Origin: Acinetobacter nectaris CIP 110549
Lineage (GTDB): Bacteria > Pseudomonadota > Gammaproteobacteria > Pseudomonadales > Moraxellaceae
Assembly: GCF_000488215.1 (NCBI RefSeq)
Contig: NZ_KI530712.1
Coordinates: forward strand, 934,881 to 998,880
DNA length: 64,000 bases
Reading direction: 5' to 3'
A program made the translations under genes and the position numbers. The notes beneath the pieces are model-generated. The model searched no databases. It had not been told where the DNA came from and saw only the letters and a program-made list of their open reading frames with translations. Position 1 is the stretch's first letter; the number at the start of each line of letters is the position of its first letter. Shown in pieces: positions 38,251 through 47,468 of the stretch.

Positions 38251-41184
38251 TTATTTATTAGGTACTTGAATAGTTGCACCTAAACGTAATTGAGAGTTAG
38301 GCTGTAAATCATTCATTTCTGCCAATTCTTTCGGTTCAATACCATATTTATTTGCTAAACGAATTAAGTTATCGCCTGACTTCACTTTATAATCAACCGT
38401 CTTTTTTGGTACATCAAGTACTTGTCCTCGACGCAAGCTTGTTCTTACTGTGAGATCATTCATTTCTGCAAGCTCTTTAACAGTCATGCCATAGCGCGCT
38501 GCTATAGTGTGCATAGACTCACCTGACTGCACTGTATAGCTTTCAGTTTGTTTCGTACTATGTGCTGTAGTTGAAGCTTTCTCTTTACCACGTCGCTGTT
38601 CAACTTCAGGTTGCTCTATTACTTGTGCATTATCATCAATATCATTGTCATCTAACTTTAGACGCTGACCAATACGCACCCCTGAACCTTTAGATAAACC
38701 ATTAATACTTGCAAGATAATCTAGCTGTAAGTTATAACGCGCTGCAATATTTGTAAGTGTATCACCACTTTTTACTGTGTACTCTGTAGGGGTTTGTGTA
38801 CCTTCAGGTACTTGAATGACTTGCCCTACCCGTACTTGATAATTGCTACGAACATGATTTAATTTTGCAAGCTCGCTTAACGAAATATTTGATTTTGTTG
38901 CAATCGAGTTAAGTGTATCACCACGTTTTACTTTATATTTTTCAGATGATGTTACTTCTTCACGATGGCTCTTTTGTTCCTTTTCTTCAATCATTGGAAC
39001 ATTAATTTTTTGACCTACTCTCAAGCTATCATTGGCAGATAAATCAGGTGTTAAATCTGCAAGCTCCTGATTAGAAAGGCTATAGCGATCCGCAATTAAC
39101 TTTAAATACTCACCACGTTTGACACTATAAACCTGTGTTTTTACTTTTGGCGCTTTTTTCGGCTCAGATACTTCTTTTGGTGCTTTTAAAACAAGTTTCT
39201 GACCAATCATTAAATTACTAGTCGTTGAGAGATTATTCCAATCAGCCAAATCTTTTACGGACAAGTCAAACTGGCTTGCCACAGCAGTCAAACTATCATT
39301 TGCTTTTACAACATAATTGTCTGGTTTTTCTACAGGTGTGTTTTGTGGTTTAGCATCATAGAGATATAAAGTATTTCCAACATATAACGGCGCATTTGGA
39401 TCAATCTGATTCCACTTTGCAATATCTCGCCAATTCACACCATTTTTCATCGCAATTGTCGCAAGGGTATCACCACCAACTACAGTATAGGTACTTCTAT
39501 CTCCCTTTGGAGTAACAGCAACAACATCTGTGTCTGTTTTAACATAATCTCTGTCTTTGTTACGTTTTGCATCATCAGAATCTTGTGAAACTGTATCTAC
39601 AACATTTTTAGGATAAGAGAAGCTCTTTGTTACTTCTTTTCCTTCACTATCTGCAACAGATTGACTGGTTTGAATTGCAGTTAATTTAATTTTGCCATCT
39701 AAAGGATCGACAACTTGAGTACCCGCAGGTGCGATGGCTTTAATCTCATTAATGACTTGTAACTGTTCAGAACTGTTTGCAACAGGTTGTACTACATTAT
39801 TTACTGTTTCTTTTGCATCATCAGCTTTAATTTCAGCTAAAATTCGATCACGCTCATGAATAGAAATCGGTGGTTCTGTATTAATTGGGCGTTTCAAATC
39901 GTTTGCCGTTGTGACTGCAACAGGAATACGTGGTGCACTTGGTACATCTGCATTATTTGCAAAAGCAGCAAGCGCATCTGGATTGACTGGCGTATTCACT
40001 CGACTTCTATCTGGAATTGGTGTAGAGCTACCAACAATCACAGGTTGTGTCGTTATTACAGTTGTTTTCACAGGTGAAGTTGCCTGCCATGTATTATTAC
40101 CTGTGTACCCTGTGCCTTTAAGTGCCATTAATCGGCGATCAACCGCAGGGCTCACATCTGAAGGAATTAAAATACGTCCTGGGCTATCTGTATCTACATA
40201 TTCACCACGATAGCCTGGGTTAAGTGCATACAGCTCTGTACGTGAAAGACCCGATAAATCAGCAATTTGTGTCATAGAAACACCCGGCTGAATTTGAATC
40301 TCTCTAAAGTGAGGTCGATTGGCAATAGGTGGCAGTGTAACGCCATACGCACGCGGATTTTTAACAATTTGAGCAACTGCCAAAAATCTCGGCACATAGT
40401 TCATTGTTTCTGCTGGCAATTTTAATGACCAGTAGTCTGTAGGCAACCCAAGTGATGCGTTACGATTAATCGCTTGCTGAACACGCCCAGGACCTGCATT
40501 ATATGCAGCAAGTGCAAGCTCCCAAGAGCCAAACTGATTATATAAACTTCCTAAGAACTCATATGCTGCACGCGTAGATTCAACTACATCACGACGCGCA
40601 TCATATGAACCAGTTTGCTGTAAACCATAAATTTTCCCTGTACTCGGAATAAACTGCCATAAACCCGTTGCAGATGCAGAGCTGGTTGCAGCAGGGTCAT
40701 AAGAGCTTTCAATTACAGGTAACAAAGCCAACTCTGTTGGCATACCACGGCGCTCAGCCTCTTTTACGGTATGGTACAAATAACGACTGGCACGTGCACT
40801 TAAACGATCTAAATATGGCTGTCTTGAAATAAACCAATTTCTTTGCGCATCAATACGAGGGTCCCAATGTCCCTCATCCATTTTAAAACCGACAGTCATG
40901 CGTTTCCAAACATCACCATGCTTTAAAATAAGGAGTCTATCTCCCTCTACAGCACGCATATCTGTCGCTGAAAGTAGATCTTCTAATGAGTCAAGCGAAC
41001 TTGCATCCAAATAATCAGATGGATTACTACTCACTTGTTTAGGATGAATTGTTGTTTGCGTTCTTGTTGGTGTTGAACTACATCCTGTACTTAAAATTAA
41101 GGCTGCAACAGTCGAACCTAATAGTGATACTTTGAAAAGTTGCGGTGCAGAAATTTGCCACAATACCGTGGTAGGTCTAAACAT
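38251..41184 (-). CDS. mltD: membrane-bound lytic transglycosylase MltD with multiple LysM repeats
   Basis: Outer-membrane lipoprotein that cleaves glycan strands of peptidoglycan to 1,6-anhydro ends. The signal peptide ends in lipobox LSTGC. The SLT domain carries catalytic Glu in LLPVIESSYDP and the ATGLWQFIPSTG and AAYNAGPGRV blocks. One divergent LysM-like segment follows the SLT domain, then a polar linker, then seven clear LysM repeats (first residues TYTVVGGDT, NYVVKANDS, VYSVKRGEY, KYKVKRGDT, EYTVKSGDT, SYTVQSGES, DYKVKSGDN). Start: ATG 41184 chosen over TTG 41196 (GGGA upstream). At about 977 aa it is roughly twice the E. coli MltD. Divergent from rnhA-dnaQ. Confidence 0.93.
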   Translation of the reverse strand: MFRPTTVLWQISAPQLFKVSLLGSTVAALILSTGCSSTPTRTQTTIHPKQVSSNPSDYLDASSLDSLEDLLSATDMRAVEGDRLLILKHGDVWKRMTVGFKMDEGHWDPRIDAQRNWFISRQPYLDRLSARASRYLYHTVKEAERRGMPTELALLPVIESSYDPAATSSASATGLWQFIPSTGKIYGLQQTGSYDARRDVVESTRAAYEFLGSLYNQFGSWELALAAYNAGPGRVQQAINRNASLGLPTDYWSLKLPAETMNYVPRFLAVAQIVKNPRAYGVTLPPIANRPHFREIQIQPGVSMTQIADLSGLSRTELYALNPGYRGEYVDTDSPGRILIPSDVSPAVDRRLMALKGTGYTGNNTWQATSPVKTTVITTQPVIVGSSTPIPDRSRVNTPVNPDALAAFANNADVPSAPRIPVAVTTANDLKRPINTEPPISIHERDRILAEIKADDAKETVNNVVQPVANSSEQLQVINEIKAIAPAGTQVVDPLDGKIKLTAIQTSQSVADSEGKEVTKSFSYPKNVVDTVSQDSDDAKRNKDRDYVKTDTDVVAVTPKGDRSTYTVVGGDTLATIAMKNGVNWRDIAKWNQIDPNAPLYVGNTLYLYDAKPQNTPVEKPDNYVVKANDSLTAVASQFDLSVKDLADWNNLSTTSNLMIGQKLVLKAPKEVSEPKKAPKVKTQVYSVKRGEYLKLIADRYSLSNQELADLTPDLSANDSLRVGQKINVPMIEEKEQKSHREEVTSSEKYKVKRGDTLNSIATKSNISLSELAKLNHVRSNYQVRVGQVIQVPEGTQTPTEYTVKSGDTLTNIAARYNLQLDYLASINGLSKGSGVRIGQRLKLDDNDIDDNAQVIEQPEVEQRRGKEKASTTAHSTKQTESYTVQSGESMHTIAARYGMTVKELAEMNDLTVRTSLRRGQVLDVPKKTVDYKVKSGDNLIRLANKYGIEPKELAEMNDLQPNSQLRLGATIQVPNK

Positions 41185-41386
41185 ATACAATCCCAAACAA
41201 GTCGTGAGGTATTTAATTCTTCATTGCCATTTTATTAAAGCTGACCTAAGGTACAACACTCTAACTTATGCTAGTCTACCTGAAATGTTACAAGAAATTA
41301 AAAAATCTTGTGAAACTACTGAAACATAGCATTTTGCACGGTAGAATAAGGCTTTTCACCATAACTTTTAGTTTGGATTTTGTATC

Positions 41387-42718
41387 ATGTCACAAACAAT
41401 TACACTTTATGTCGACGGTGCTTGTCGAGGAAATCCAGGTCTTGGAGGTTGGGGTGCATATGTCATTACAGAACAAGGTGAACATAAACTCTCAGGTGGT
41501 GCAAAGCTCACAACAAACAACCAAATGGAACTTACAGCAGCCATAGAAGGTATTCAATTTTGCCCAATAGATGCCAAGCTTATTATTTGGACAGATTCCA
41601 ACTATGTAAAGCAAGGTATTACAGAGTGGATTCACAACTGGAAAAAGAAGAACTGGAAAGATGTAAAAAACCCAGATTTATGGCAAAAACTTGATGCAAC
41701 ATGCCAAAATAGAGAAATTGAGTGGAATTGGATTAAAGGTCACGCAGGTCACGAAGGAAATGAAATGGCAGATCAACTGGCAAATAGAGGTGCTGATGAC
41801 TTTTTAAAAGAACAAAATGAAAAACACTCTGGAATAGAGAAAAAAAAAATTGAAGATGATTGGTTGCTCAACGACCCCTTTGGTTTAGATATAGATGAAG
41901 AACATGATACAGAAGCTTTTGAAAATGATGATCCTCATAGTACTCAAGGGCAAGAAAATATAAGTGTTCAACAGCACCCTCATATTAAAATTACACCTGC
42001 AAAAGTAGACCTACATGGCCCACGCCAACTTATTCTAGATACAGAAACTACAGGTTTTTACTTTCAAGATGGCGACCGCATCATCGAAGTTGGCGCTGTC
42101 GAAATGATTAATAGAAAACTAACAGGCAGCTCTATTCATATTTATATAAATCCAGAGAAACCCGTGGGTGACTCAGTTGAAATTCATGGTATTACAGATG
42201 AATTCTTAGCCGACAAACCGAAATACCAAGAAATTTCAAATGTACTGCTTGATTACCTAAAAGGTGCAGAGATAATTGCACATAACGCATCGTTCGATAT
42301 GAACTTCTTAGATGCAGAGTTTGAGCGCGTTAAGCTCCCTAAGCTTTCAAACGTATGTGAAGTGACAGATACATTGGCGATGGCCAAAAATAAGCATCCT
42401 GGACAAAAGAATTCCTTAGATGCACTTGTACGAAGATATGAGATTCCTGCACGCGACAGAACATACCATGGTGCTCTACTCGATGCAGAAATTTTAGCAG
42501 ATGTATATCTTGCCATGACAGGTGGTCAGGTTGCCTTTGAAATGGATGCGCTTTCTCAAGACAATCATAGTGCGGGAAACAATCCCAATAACATACATAT
42601 TCATGCAGACTTACCCATTATTTATGCATTAGATGCAGAGCTAGAAGCACATCAAAAATGGATAAAAACTATTGCAGAAAAAAATGGTGAACCAAGCATT
42701 TTTGAAAAATTAGAATAA
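41387..42718 (+). CDS. rnhA-dnaQ: RNase HI - DNA polymerase III epsilon (DnaQ) fusion
   Basis: 443-aa protein joining two enzymes in frame. Residues 1-147 are RNase HI with catalytic Asp10, Glu48, Asp70 and Asp129, removing RNA from RNA:DNA hybrids. Residues 148-208 form an acidic, low-complexity linker. Residues 209-385 are a DEDDh proofreading exonuclease: Asp218 and Glu220 in LDTETTGF, Asp304 in HNASFDMNF, His361 and Asp366 in YHGALLDAE. The tail (386-443) should bind the polymerase alpha subunit. No ATG, GTG or TTG with a ribosome site precedes the exonuclease domain, so a separate DnaQ product is unlikely. In E. coli these are two adjacent divergent genes. Confidence 0.92.
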   Translation: MSQTITLYVDGACRGNPGLGGWGAYVITEQGEHKLSGGAKLTTNNQMELTAAIEGIQFCPIDAKLIIWTDSNYVKQGITEWIHNWKKKNWKDVKNPDLWQKLDATCQNREIEWNWIKGHAGHEGNEMADQLANRGADDFLKEQNEKHSGIEKKKIEDDWLLNDPFGLDIDEEHDTEAFENDDPHSTQGQENISVQQHPHIKITPAKVDLHGPRQLILDTETTGFYFQDGDRIIEVGAVEMINRKLTGSSIHIYINPEKPVGDSVEIHGITDEFLADKPKYQEISNVLLDYLKGAEIIAHNASFDMNFLDAEFERVKLPKLSNVCEVTDTLAMAKNKHPGQKNSLDALVRRYEIPARDRTYHGALLDAEILADVYLAMTGGQVAFEMDALSQDNHSAGNNPNNIHIHADLPIIYALDAELEAHQKWIKTIAEKNGEPSIFEKLE

Positions 42719-42887
42719 GCATTTTTTAGTATTTTTGACATAAATATGGTGTATAGTAGTTCACTTATATTAAATATTTCGCATAAATTTAGTTTATTTT
42801 TTATTTTACTATTCATGCTTTAATTGTATTATCTTAGTAAGTAAAAGCACACTTATTCTGCTTCAGATTAATAGATAGGTATATTTC

Positions 42888-44522
42888 ATGTCGGATCAAA
42901 TCTCTACATCTTTCAACCCAACAGCACTACTGATGGTCAAATCAGAAATAGATAATTCGATCCAACAAATAGCCACTTTAATCTCTAGTTTAGTTGAAGA
43001 TCAGCAAGTTCCTTTTGGTCTTGATGATGCATTAATTCAACTAAACCAATGCTCTAAAGTTCTTTACCTAATTAACCAAGAAACTCTAGGTAAAACGATT
43101 GAGTACAGTGCTGAAGCAATACAGCAAGTTCTTCAAACACCAAATAACATCAAAACAAGTGAAATTCATCTGATTAGTAACGCACTACTCAGCGTAAAAC
43201 GCTACATTGAGTTCAGTTGCTTAGAAGAAAAAAATGTTCCTGTATTTCTACTTGATCAGCTAAATCAGCTAGAACACCATTTAAAACATCCAATCACACA
43301 AGAAACGGCAGGTTTAGAAACTAAGCTTTCTAACTATCCTCAAATTGATATTCAAGTTGATAGCGTTGAAAAATCTGCGTATACCCATCAGCTTTACAAG
43401 ATTTGTTTAAAACAACTCCTACTCCATAAAACAACAGGTATTAACAAAGTTGCATTAATTGCTGTAGCACAGCAACTTACTACTTTATCCGTTGGCACAC
43501 CAAGTGAACTATATTGGAAGTTTGTGTTTGAAGCATTTAATCATATTGAACAAAACTTCTTTACTGCATCTCGTCTAAGAACTTTTATTCAAATTGAAAA
43601 GAATATCGATGAATTCTTTACCGCATTCCATACTTTTGAACCAACTAAAACTGAGTTTGCTAACATTATTCGTATTTGCCTTGGACAAAGTTCAACTGTT
43701 GCAGAAAAGTTATCATCACAACTTCAATACCAAGTTATTTCTGATGAAACATTAAATACTTTACAAGATAAATTAAGAGCTCCTGATTACGACACCATTA
43801 CAACAGTTGCTCAATTACTGAGTGATGAGATCATAACTGTTCGTCAAGAAATTGAATTTAATTATAAAACTATGGATGCTGAACGGTTTGAGAACTTACA
43901 GAAGCATCTTGTAGATATTAGAAATACGCTTGCAGTTTTGAATTTAACTTCTATTGCACAAACTGTAACGACACATTTAGATAAGCTACAAAACCTTGAG
44001 CAGCTACACAATGAGCTTGCAACTCAAGAATTAATGCAAAGCTTAAACCAAGCACTTAATGAACTTGGTCTTTATATTCGTAAGAATACCCCTAACCTAT
44101 TACAGCGCCCTGTAATTAATAAAAATATTGCGCTAGATCGCTTAGATAATGCCTATATCACCCTAGCACAAGAACTCAAAGAGTTGGTTGAAAGCAGTGC
44201 AAATCAATTAACAGACTACCAAGCACAGCAAGATATTAGTCTATTAGAAACACTTCCTCACGCTTTAGAGGAAATGGCTGGTGCAGCACTATTCTTATTT
44301 AATAGTCCAACTATTTATCAAGCGTTTACCCACTGTGCACATTTCATGGAGAATGCTCTGCAAAATACAGCATTGCTGAGTGAAGCGAACATTAAAACGA
44401 TACTCAGCGTATGTGCAAGTGTAGACATTAGCCTAGAAGAAATTAACAATAAACAACCTATTATGTTTGAAATGTTTGATGTAGCATTAAGAAATAGCCA
44501 AGAACTTCAACATGCTGCATAA
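42888..44522 (+). CDS. fimL: FimL-like protein (ChpA/PilL N-terminal homologue)
   Basis: 544-aa, mostly helical cytoplasmic protein. The opening LLMVKSEIDNSIQQIATLIS and the repeated helical blocks resemble the N-terminal region of the chemotaxis-type kinase ChpA/PilL, and the whole matches the idea of FimL, which controls twitching motility and cAMP in Pseudomonas aeruginosa. I see no His-kinase or receiver domain. Support comes from context: fimL is followed by nudC in P. aeruginosa, and here nudC starts 3 nt after the stop. An Acinetobacter role in type IV pili is inferred. Confidence 0.75.
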   Translation: MSDQISTSFNPTALLMVKSEIDNSIQQIATLISSLVEDQQVPFGLDDALIQLNQCSKVLYLINQETLGKTIEYSAEAIQQVLQTPNNIKTSEIHLISNALLSVKRYIEFSCLEEKNVPVFLLDQLNQLEHHLKHPITQETAGLETKLSNYPQIDIQVDSVEKSAYTHQLYKICLKQLLLHKTTGINKVALIAVAQQLTTLSVGTPSELYWKFVFEAFNHIEQNFFTASRLRTFIQIEKNIDEFFTAFHTFEPTKTEFANIIRICLGQSSTVAEKLSSQLQYQVISDETLNTLQDKLRAPDYDTITTVAQLLSDEIITVRQEIEFNYKTMDAERFENLQKHLVDIRNTLAVLNLTSIAQTVTTHLDKLQNLEQLHNELATQELMQSLNQALNELGLYIRKNTPNLLQRPVINKNIALDRLDNAYITLAQELKELVESSANQLTDYQAQQDISLLETLPHALEEMAGAALFLFNSPTIYQAFTHCAHFMENALQNTALLSEANIKTILSVCASVDISLEEINNKQPIMFEMFDVALRNSQELQHAA

Positions 44523-44525
44523 ATA

Positions 44526-45269
44526 ATGTCTCAAAAGAAAATCGCATACATTTACAATAACCAGCAGTTGCTTGTAGATCAAAGCATGCAACTGCCTAAC
44601 CTCACTCCAGATGTTACAGACTTAGTCGTAGACCAAACGGCGTTTGCACGTATATGGAAAGAGAGAGATGAAACTCCAAATGGTTTTCAGTTTGTCTCAT
44701 TAAGAGAACTCATTCCAACATGGCACACTCAACAGTTTGAGCAAGCAAGTCGAGCAATTCAACTTCTAGAGTGGAAAAAACGCCATCAATTTTGTAGTAC
44801 TTGTGGTACAAAAACCAAAGCTCATCACACCGAACTTTGTATGGTCTGCCCACGTTGTCATTACCGCCAATATCCTCGTATTAGCCCTTGTGTAATTACA
44901 ATTATTACACGTGGAGAAAATGAAGTACTGCTTGCTAAGTCAATCCATCGTAAAGATAACATGTATGGTTTAATTGCTGGCTTTGTCGAAGTTGGGGAAA
45001 CGCTAGAGCAAGCCGTTGCTCGAGAAACAATGGAAGAAGTCGGTGTTAGACTAAAAAATATTCGCTATTTAGCAAGTCAGCCTTGGCCATTTCCTAGCAA
45101 TCTCATGCTTGCATTTCATGCTGAATATGCAGGTGGTGAAATAGCAGTTCAAGAAGATGAAATTGCTGATGCTCAGTTTTTTAAATTTGATCAACTACCA
45201 AGCGTGCCTCATGCGGGTAGTATTGCACATAGATTAATTATGCATATTACGCAGAATCATAAACTCTAG
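44526..45269 (+). CDS. nudC: NAD(H) pyrophosphatase / RNA de-NADding enzyme NudC
   Basis: 247-aa Nudix hydrolase that cleaves NADH to NMNH and AMP and removes NAD caps from RNA 5' ends. A zinc ribbon uses Cys90, Cys93, Cys108 and Cys111 (FCSTCG / CPRC). The Nudix box begins GFVEVGETLEQAV and ends AR-ETMEEVG (about 152-174). The NADH-specific motif SQPWPFPSN is at 184-192. Tightly coupled to fimL. Confidence 0.95.
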   Translation: MSQKKIAYIYNNQQLLVDQSMQLPNLTPDVTDLVVDQTAFARIWKERDETPNGFQFVSLRELIPTWHTQQFEQASRAIQLLEWKKRHQFCSTCGTKTKAHHTELCMVCPRCHYRQYPRISPCVITIITRGENEVLLAKSIHRKDNMYGLIAGFVEVGETLEQAVARETMEEVGVRLKNIRYLASQPWPFPSNLMLAFHAEYAGGEIAVQEDEIADAQFFKFDQLPSVPHAGSIAHRLIMHITQNHKL

Positions 45270-45275
45270 TTTTAT

Positions 45276-45316
45276 GAGTGACTTTCATATTAAATACATG
45301 TCAGTCACTCTAAGAC
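45276..45316. terminator. weak hairpin between nudC and esterase genes
   Basis: GAGTGACT (45276-45283) and AGTCACTC (45303-45310), 19-nt loop, followed by TAAGACTTTTT. Probably the mRNA end for the converging genes, but the T-run is displaced. Confidence 0.4.
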
Positions 45317-45319
45317 TTT

Positions 45320-46213
45320 TTAAGCTTCGCCCAAACATTTATTAATTTCTGTAAGTATCTCTGCTTTAGTTGCAAACATACGGCTCGTATAACTAGATAA
45401 GCTTCCAACTAAAGTAATATGCCCCGTATATGGCACTGTTTTAATAATACTAATATTGCCAACTTCCATTAACTTATCATGCATATCTAATGTATTGCTT
45501 TTAGCAACTAAGAAATCTTTCGATGCCAATAGTAATACATGATGAATATCATTTTTTTCAACAAAGTAATATGGCATGACTTCCTTATAGTCTAAAGAAA
45601 GATCAAATGCCTGCTCTAGGTTAGCATCACCCATATATTTAAAATGATATGGCCCAGCCAAACCTATCACCATTTTCACTTGATGCTTACAAACAAGTGC
45701 TGACTCATAAGGTGAATAAATCGCAGACATAATATTAAATCCGCCTGCCGAATGCCCCATCAGTATTATATTTTCTGTAGATAGATTAAGTCCTTGCTTC
45801 TCCTTTTCTAAATAATTCAAAGCAATGACAAGGTCATTTACATAATCAGGGAACTTATGCTCAGGTGCTAACCTATAGTTAATCACAGCAACATTAAAGC
45901 CTTCTTTTGCAAAGCTTTCACCTACAAACAAATAATCTTCTTTTTTACCATGTGCCCACGTACCGCCATGTACAAATACAATTAAAGGCTCATCTAATCT
46001 GGGACTCTTTGCTTTATACAAATCTAATTTCTGACGAGCATGCTCGCCATAAGATAAATCTGCATTTAAAGTAAAATGCTCTCTAGAAGTTAAACGGTTT
46101 AAATGATGACTTGCGACATCATAAAACCGAAACTCCTCTAACCGCTCTTTTGCCGCAGTTAAATATGGACTCAACACCCTGTCTTTAGTTGACTTAAGTT
46201 TACTTTTCCACAT
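45320..46213 (-). CDS. alpha/beta hydrolase (esterase, HSL-like)
   Basis: 297-aa hydrolase. Oxyanion-hole motif VFVHGGTWAHG, nucleophile elbow MGHSAGG, and a C-terminal His in TGHITLVGS complete a plausible Ser-Asp-His triad. No signal peptide, so cytoplasmic. The HGG motif and the RLAPEHKFPDYVNDL block place it near the carboxylesterase/hormone-sensitive lipase group. Starts 2 nt after the dolP stop, so the two are co-transcribed. Substrate unknown. Confidence 0.85.
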   Translation of the reverse strand: MWKSKLKSTKDRVLSPYLTAAKERLEEFRFYDVASHHLNRLTSREHFTLNADLSYGEHARQKLDLYKAKSPRLDEPLIVFVHGGTWAHGKKEDYLFVGESFAKEGFNVAVINYRLAPEHKFPDYVNDLVIALNYLEKEKQGLNLSTENIILMGHSAGGFNIMSAIYSPYESALVCKHQVKMVIGLAGPYHFKYMGDANLEQAFDLSLDYKEVMPYYFVEKNDIHHVLLLASKDFLVAKSNTLDMHDKLMEVGNISIIKTVPYTGHITLVGSLSSYTSRMFATKAEILTEINKCLGEA

Positions 46214-46215
46214 AT

Positions 46216-46899
46216 CTAGTAATTATAAGGAGTTGTAGAAGCTGTACTTCCATTAGATGCCACAGGTGTACCCGAATTTACAGCTACAGGTGTCTGTACA
46301 GTTGGTTGAGGTGTTTGCGTACCTGTATTTTGAATATTATCAATCAAAGTAACCACCTTTGTAATATCTCCAACCTGCCCAAGTACATTGTTTAAATCAG
46401 CAATCTCTGCATTATTTAAACGCCCCATCACATATAGAACACCATCTTCTGTATGTACCAGTACCTTACTGTCTGAAATTACTGGTGCTCTTGCAATTAA
46501 ACCACGTGTATTTGCCGTGACTGTTGCATCCTGCATAATTGTACTGTAGCTAATTTGGTTGCCCACAGTCATATAGTCATGCACAGATTTCACATCACTC
46601 ATCGATTTTAAGTTATCTTCAGCAAGTTTTTTTAAGCTTTCATCAGGTACTTGACCCGTTAGCAATACACTACCAAAAAAGCTTTTAATATTTACACGTG
46701 ATTGTTTAAAACGTGAATCTAACTTATACAAGTTAATATATGCCGTGCGCTCAATCGACTTATCAATAAGTACTTGACCTAATGAACGAACACCACTTTC
46801 TGTACCCACAGGTGCTGAACCTGTACCACCTGAAATAAAACTTGCACAGCCTGATAAACTTGCTGCACATAAAAGCGCAAGTAAAATACGTTTAGACAC
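46216..46899 (-). CDS. dolP: BON-domain outer-membrane lipoprotein (DolP/YraP)
   Basis: 227-aa lipoprotein with signal MSKRILLALLCAASLSGC (lipobox LSGC, Cys18) followed by two BON domains (about 45-115 and 122-195), which bind anionic phospholipid in the outer membrane of E. coli and support BAM and envelope integrity. The tail (about 196-227) is Thr/Pro/Gln-rich and unstructured. Position beside yraN and rsmI matches the E. coli yraL-M-N-diaA-yraP neighbourhood, supporting the identity. Confidence 0.9.
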   Translation of the reverse strand: MSKRILLALLCAASLSGCASFISGGTGSAPVGTESGVRSLGQVLIDKSIERTAYINLYKLDSRFKQSRVNIKSFFGSVLLTGQVPDESLKKLAEDNLKSMSDVKSVHDYMTVGNQISYSTIMQDATVTANTRGLIARAPVISDSKVLVHTEDGVLYVMGRLNNAEIADLNNVLGQVGDITKVVTLIDNIQNTGTQTPQPTVQTPVAVNSGTPVASNGSTASTTPYNY

Positions 46900-46951
46900 C
46901 CAAAAACTCCTTTATAATCACTTAACCTGAGCACAGATATACATTTTAACT

Positions 46952-47359
46952 TTATATTGTGTCTAAATTAAATGCATCTTTAATCCACTCTAAATCATAA
47001 TTGACTAAGGAAAAATCTTGCAGTATAGATTTTGCAACTTGTTGCTTAATTTGAATACAAATAACATCAAATCTTAGGTTATGCATTTCATAACAAGGAT
47101 ATTCATCTAAAAAATGATATGCGGTTTTTATAATTTTTTTCTGCTTAGACTGAGAAATTGTTTCACATGCCATACCATATTTTATAGAACGGCGTGCTTT
47201 TACCTCTACAAATATAATTAAGTCATCTTTTTGCATAATCAAATCAATTTCCCCATAAGCAGAGAAATAATTGGCACGAATTAAATTAAACCCTTGATCA
47301 CTTAAATAGCTAGAAGATTTATCCTCTGCCCATTGACCAAATTTTCTTGTGCTAGACAT
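46952..47359 (-). CDS. yraN: YraN family protein (UPF0102, endonuclease-like)
   Basis: 135-aa protein of the restriction-endonuclease fold. The core GEIDLIMQKDDLIIFVEVKARRS has the E-D-ExK metal pattern of PD-(D/E)XK enzymes. Family members are linked to DNA processing, without firm function. Upstream of dolP in the same orientation and divergent from rsmI. Confidence 0.92.
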   Translation of the reverse strand: MSSTRKFGQWAEDKSSSYLSDQGFNLIRANYFSAYGEIDLIMQKDDLIIFVEVKARRSIKYGMACETISQSKQKKIIKTAYHFLDEYPCYEMHNLRFDVICIQIKQQVAKSILQDFSLVNYDLEWIKDAFNLDTI

Positions 47360-47468
47360 AATATTATATAAAAAACAATAATATTAACATGACCACAAGA
47401 CTCCACGTATTTTTTTAAATCGGGTACACTACGCAATTATTGATTTACTAAAGAAGTAGGATACGCCT

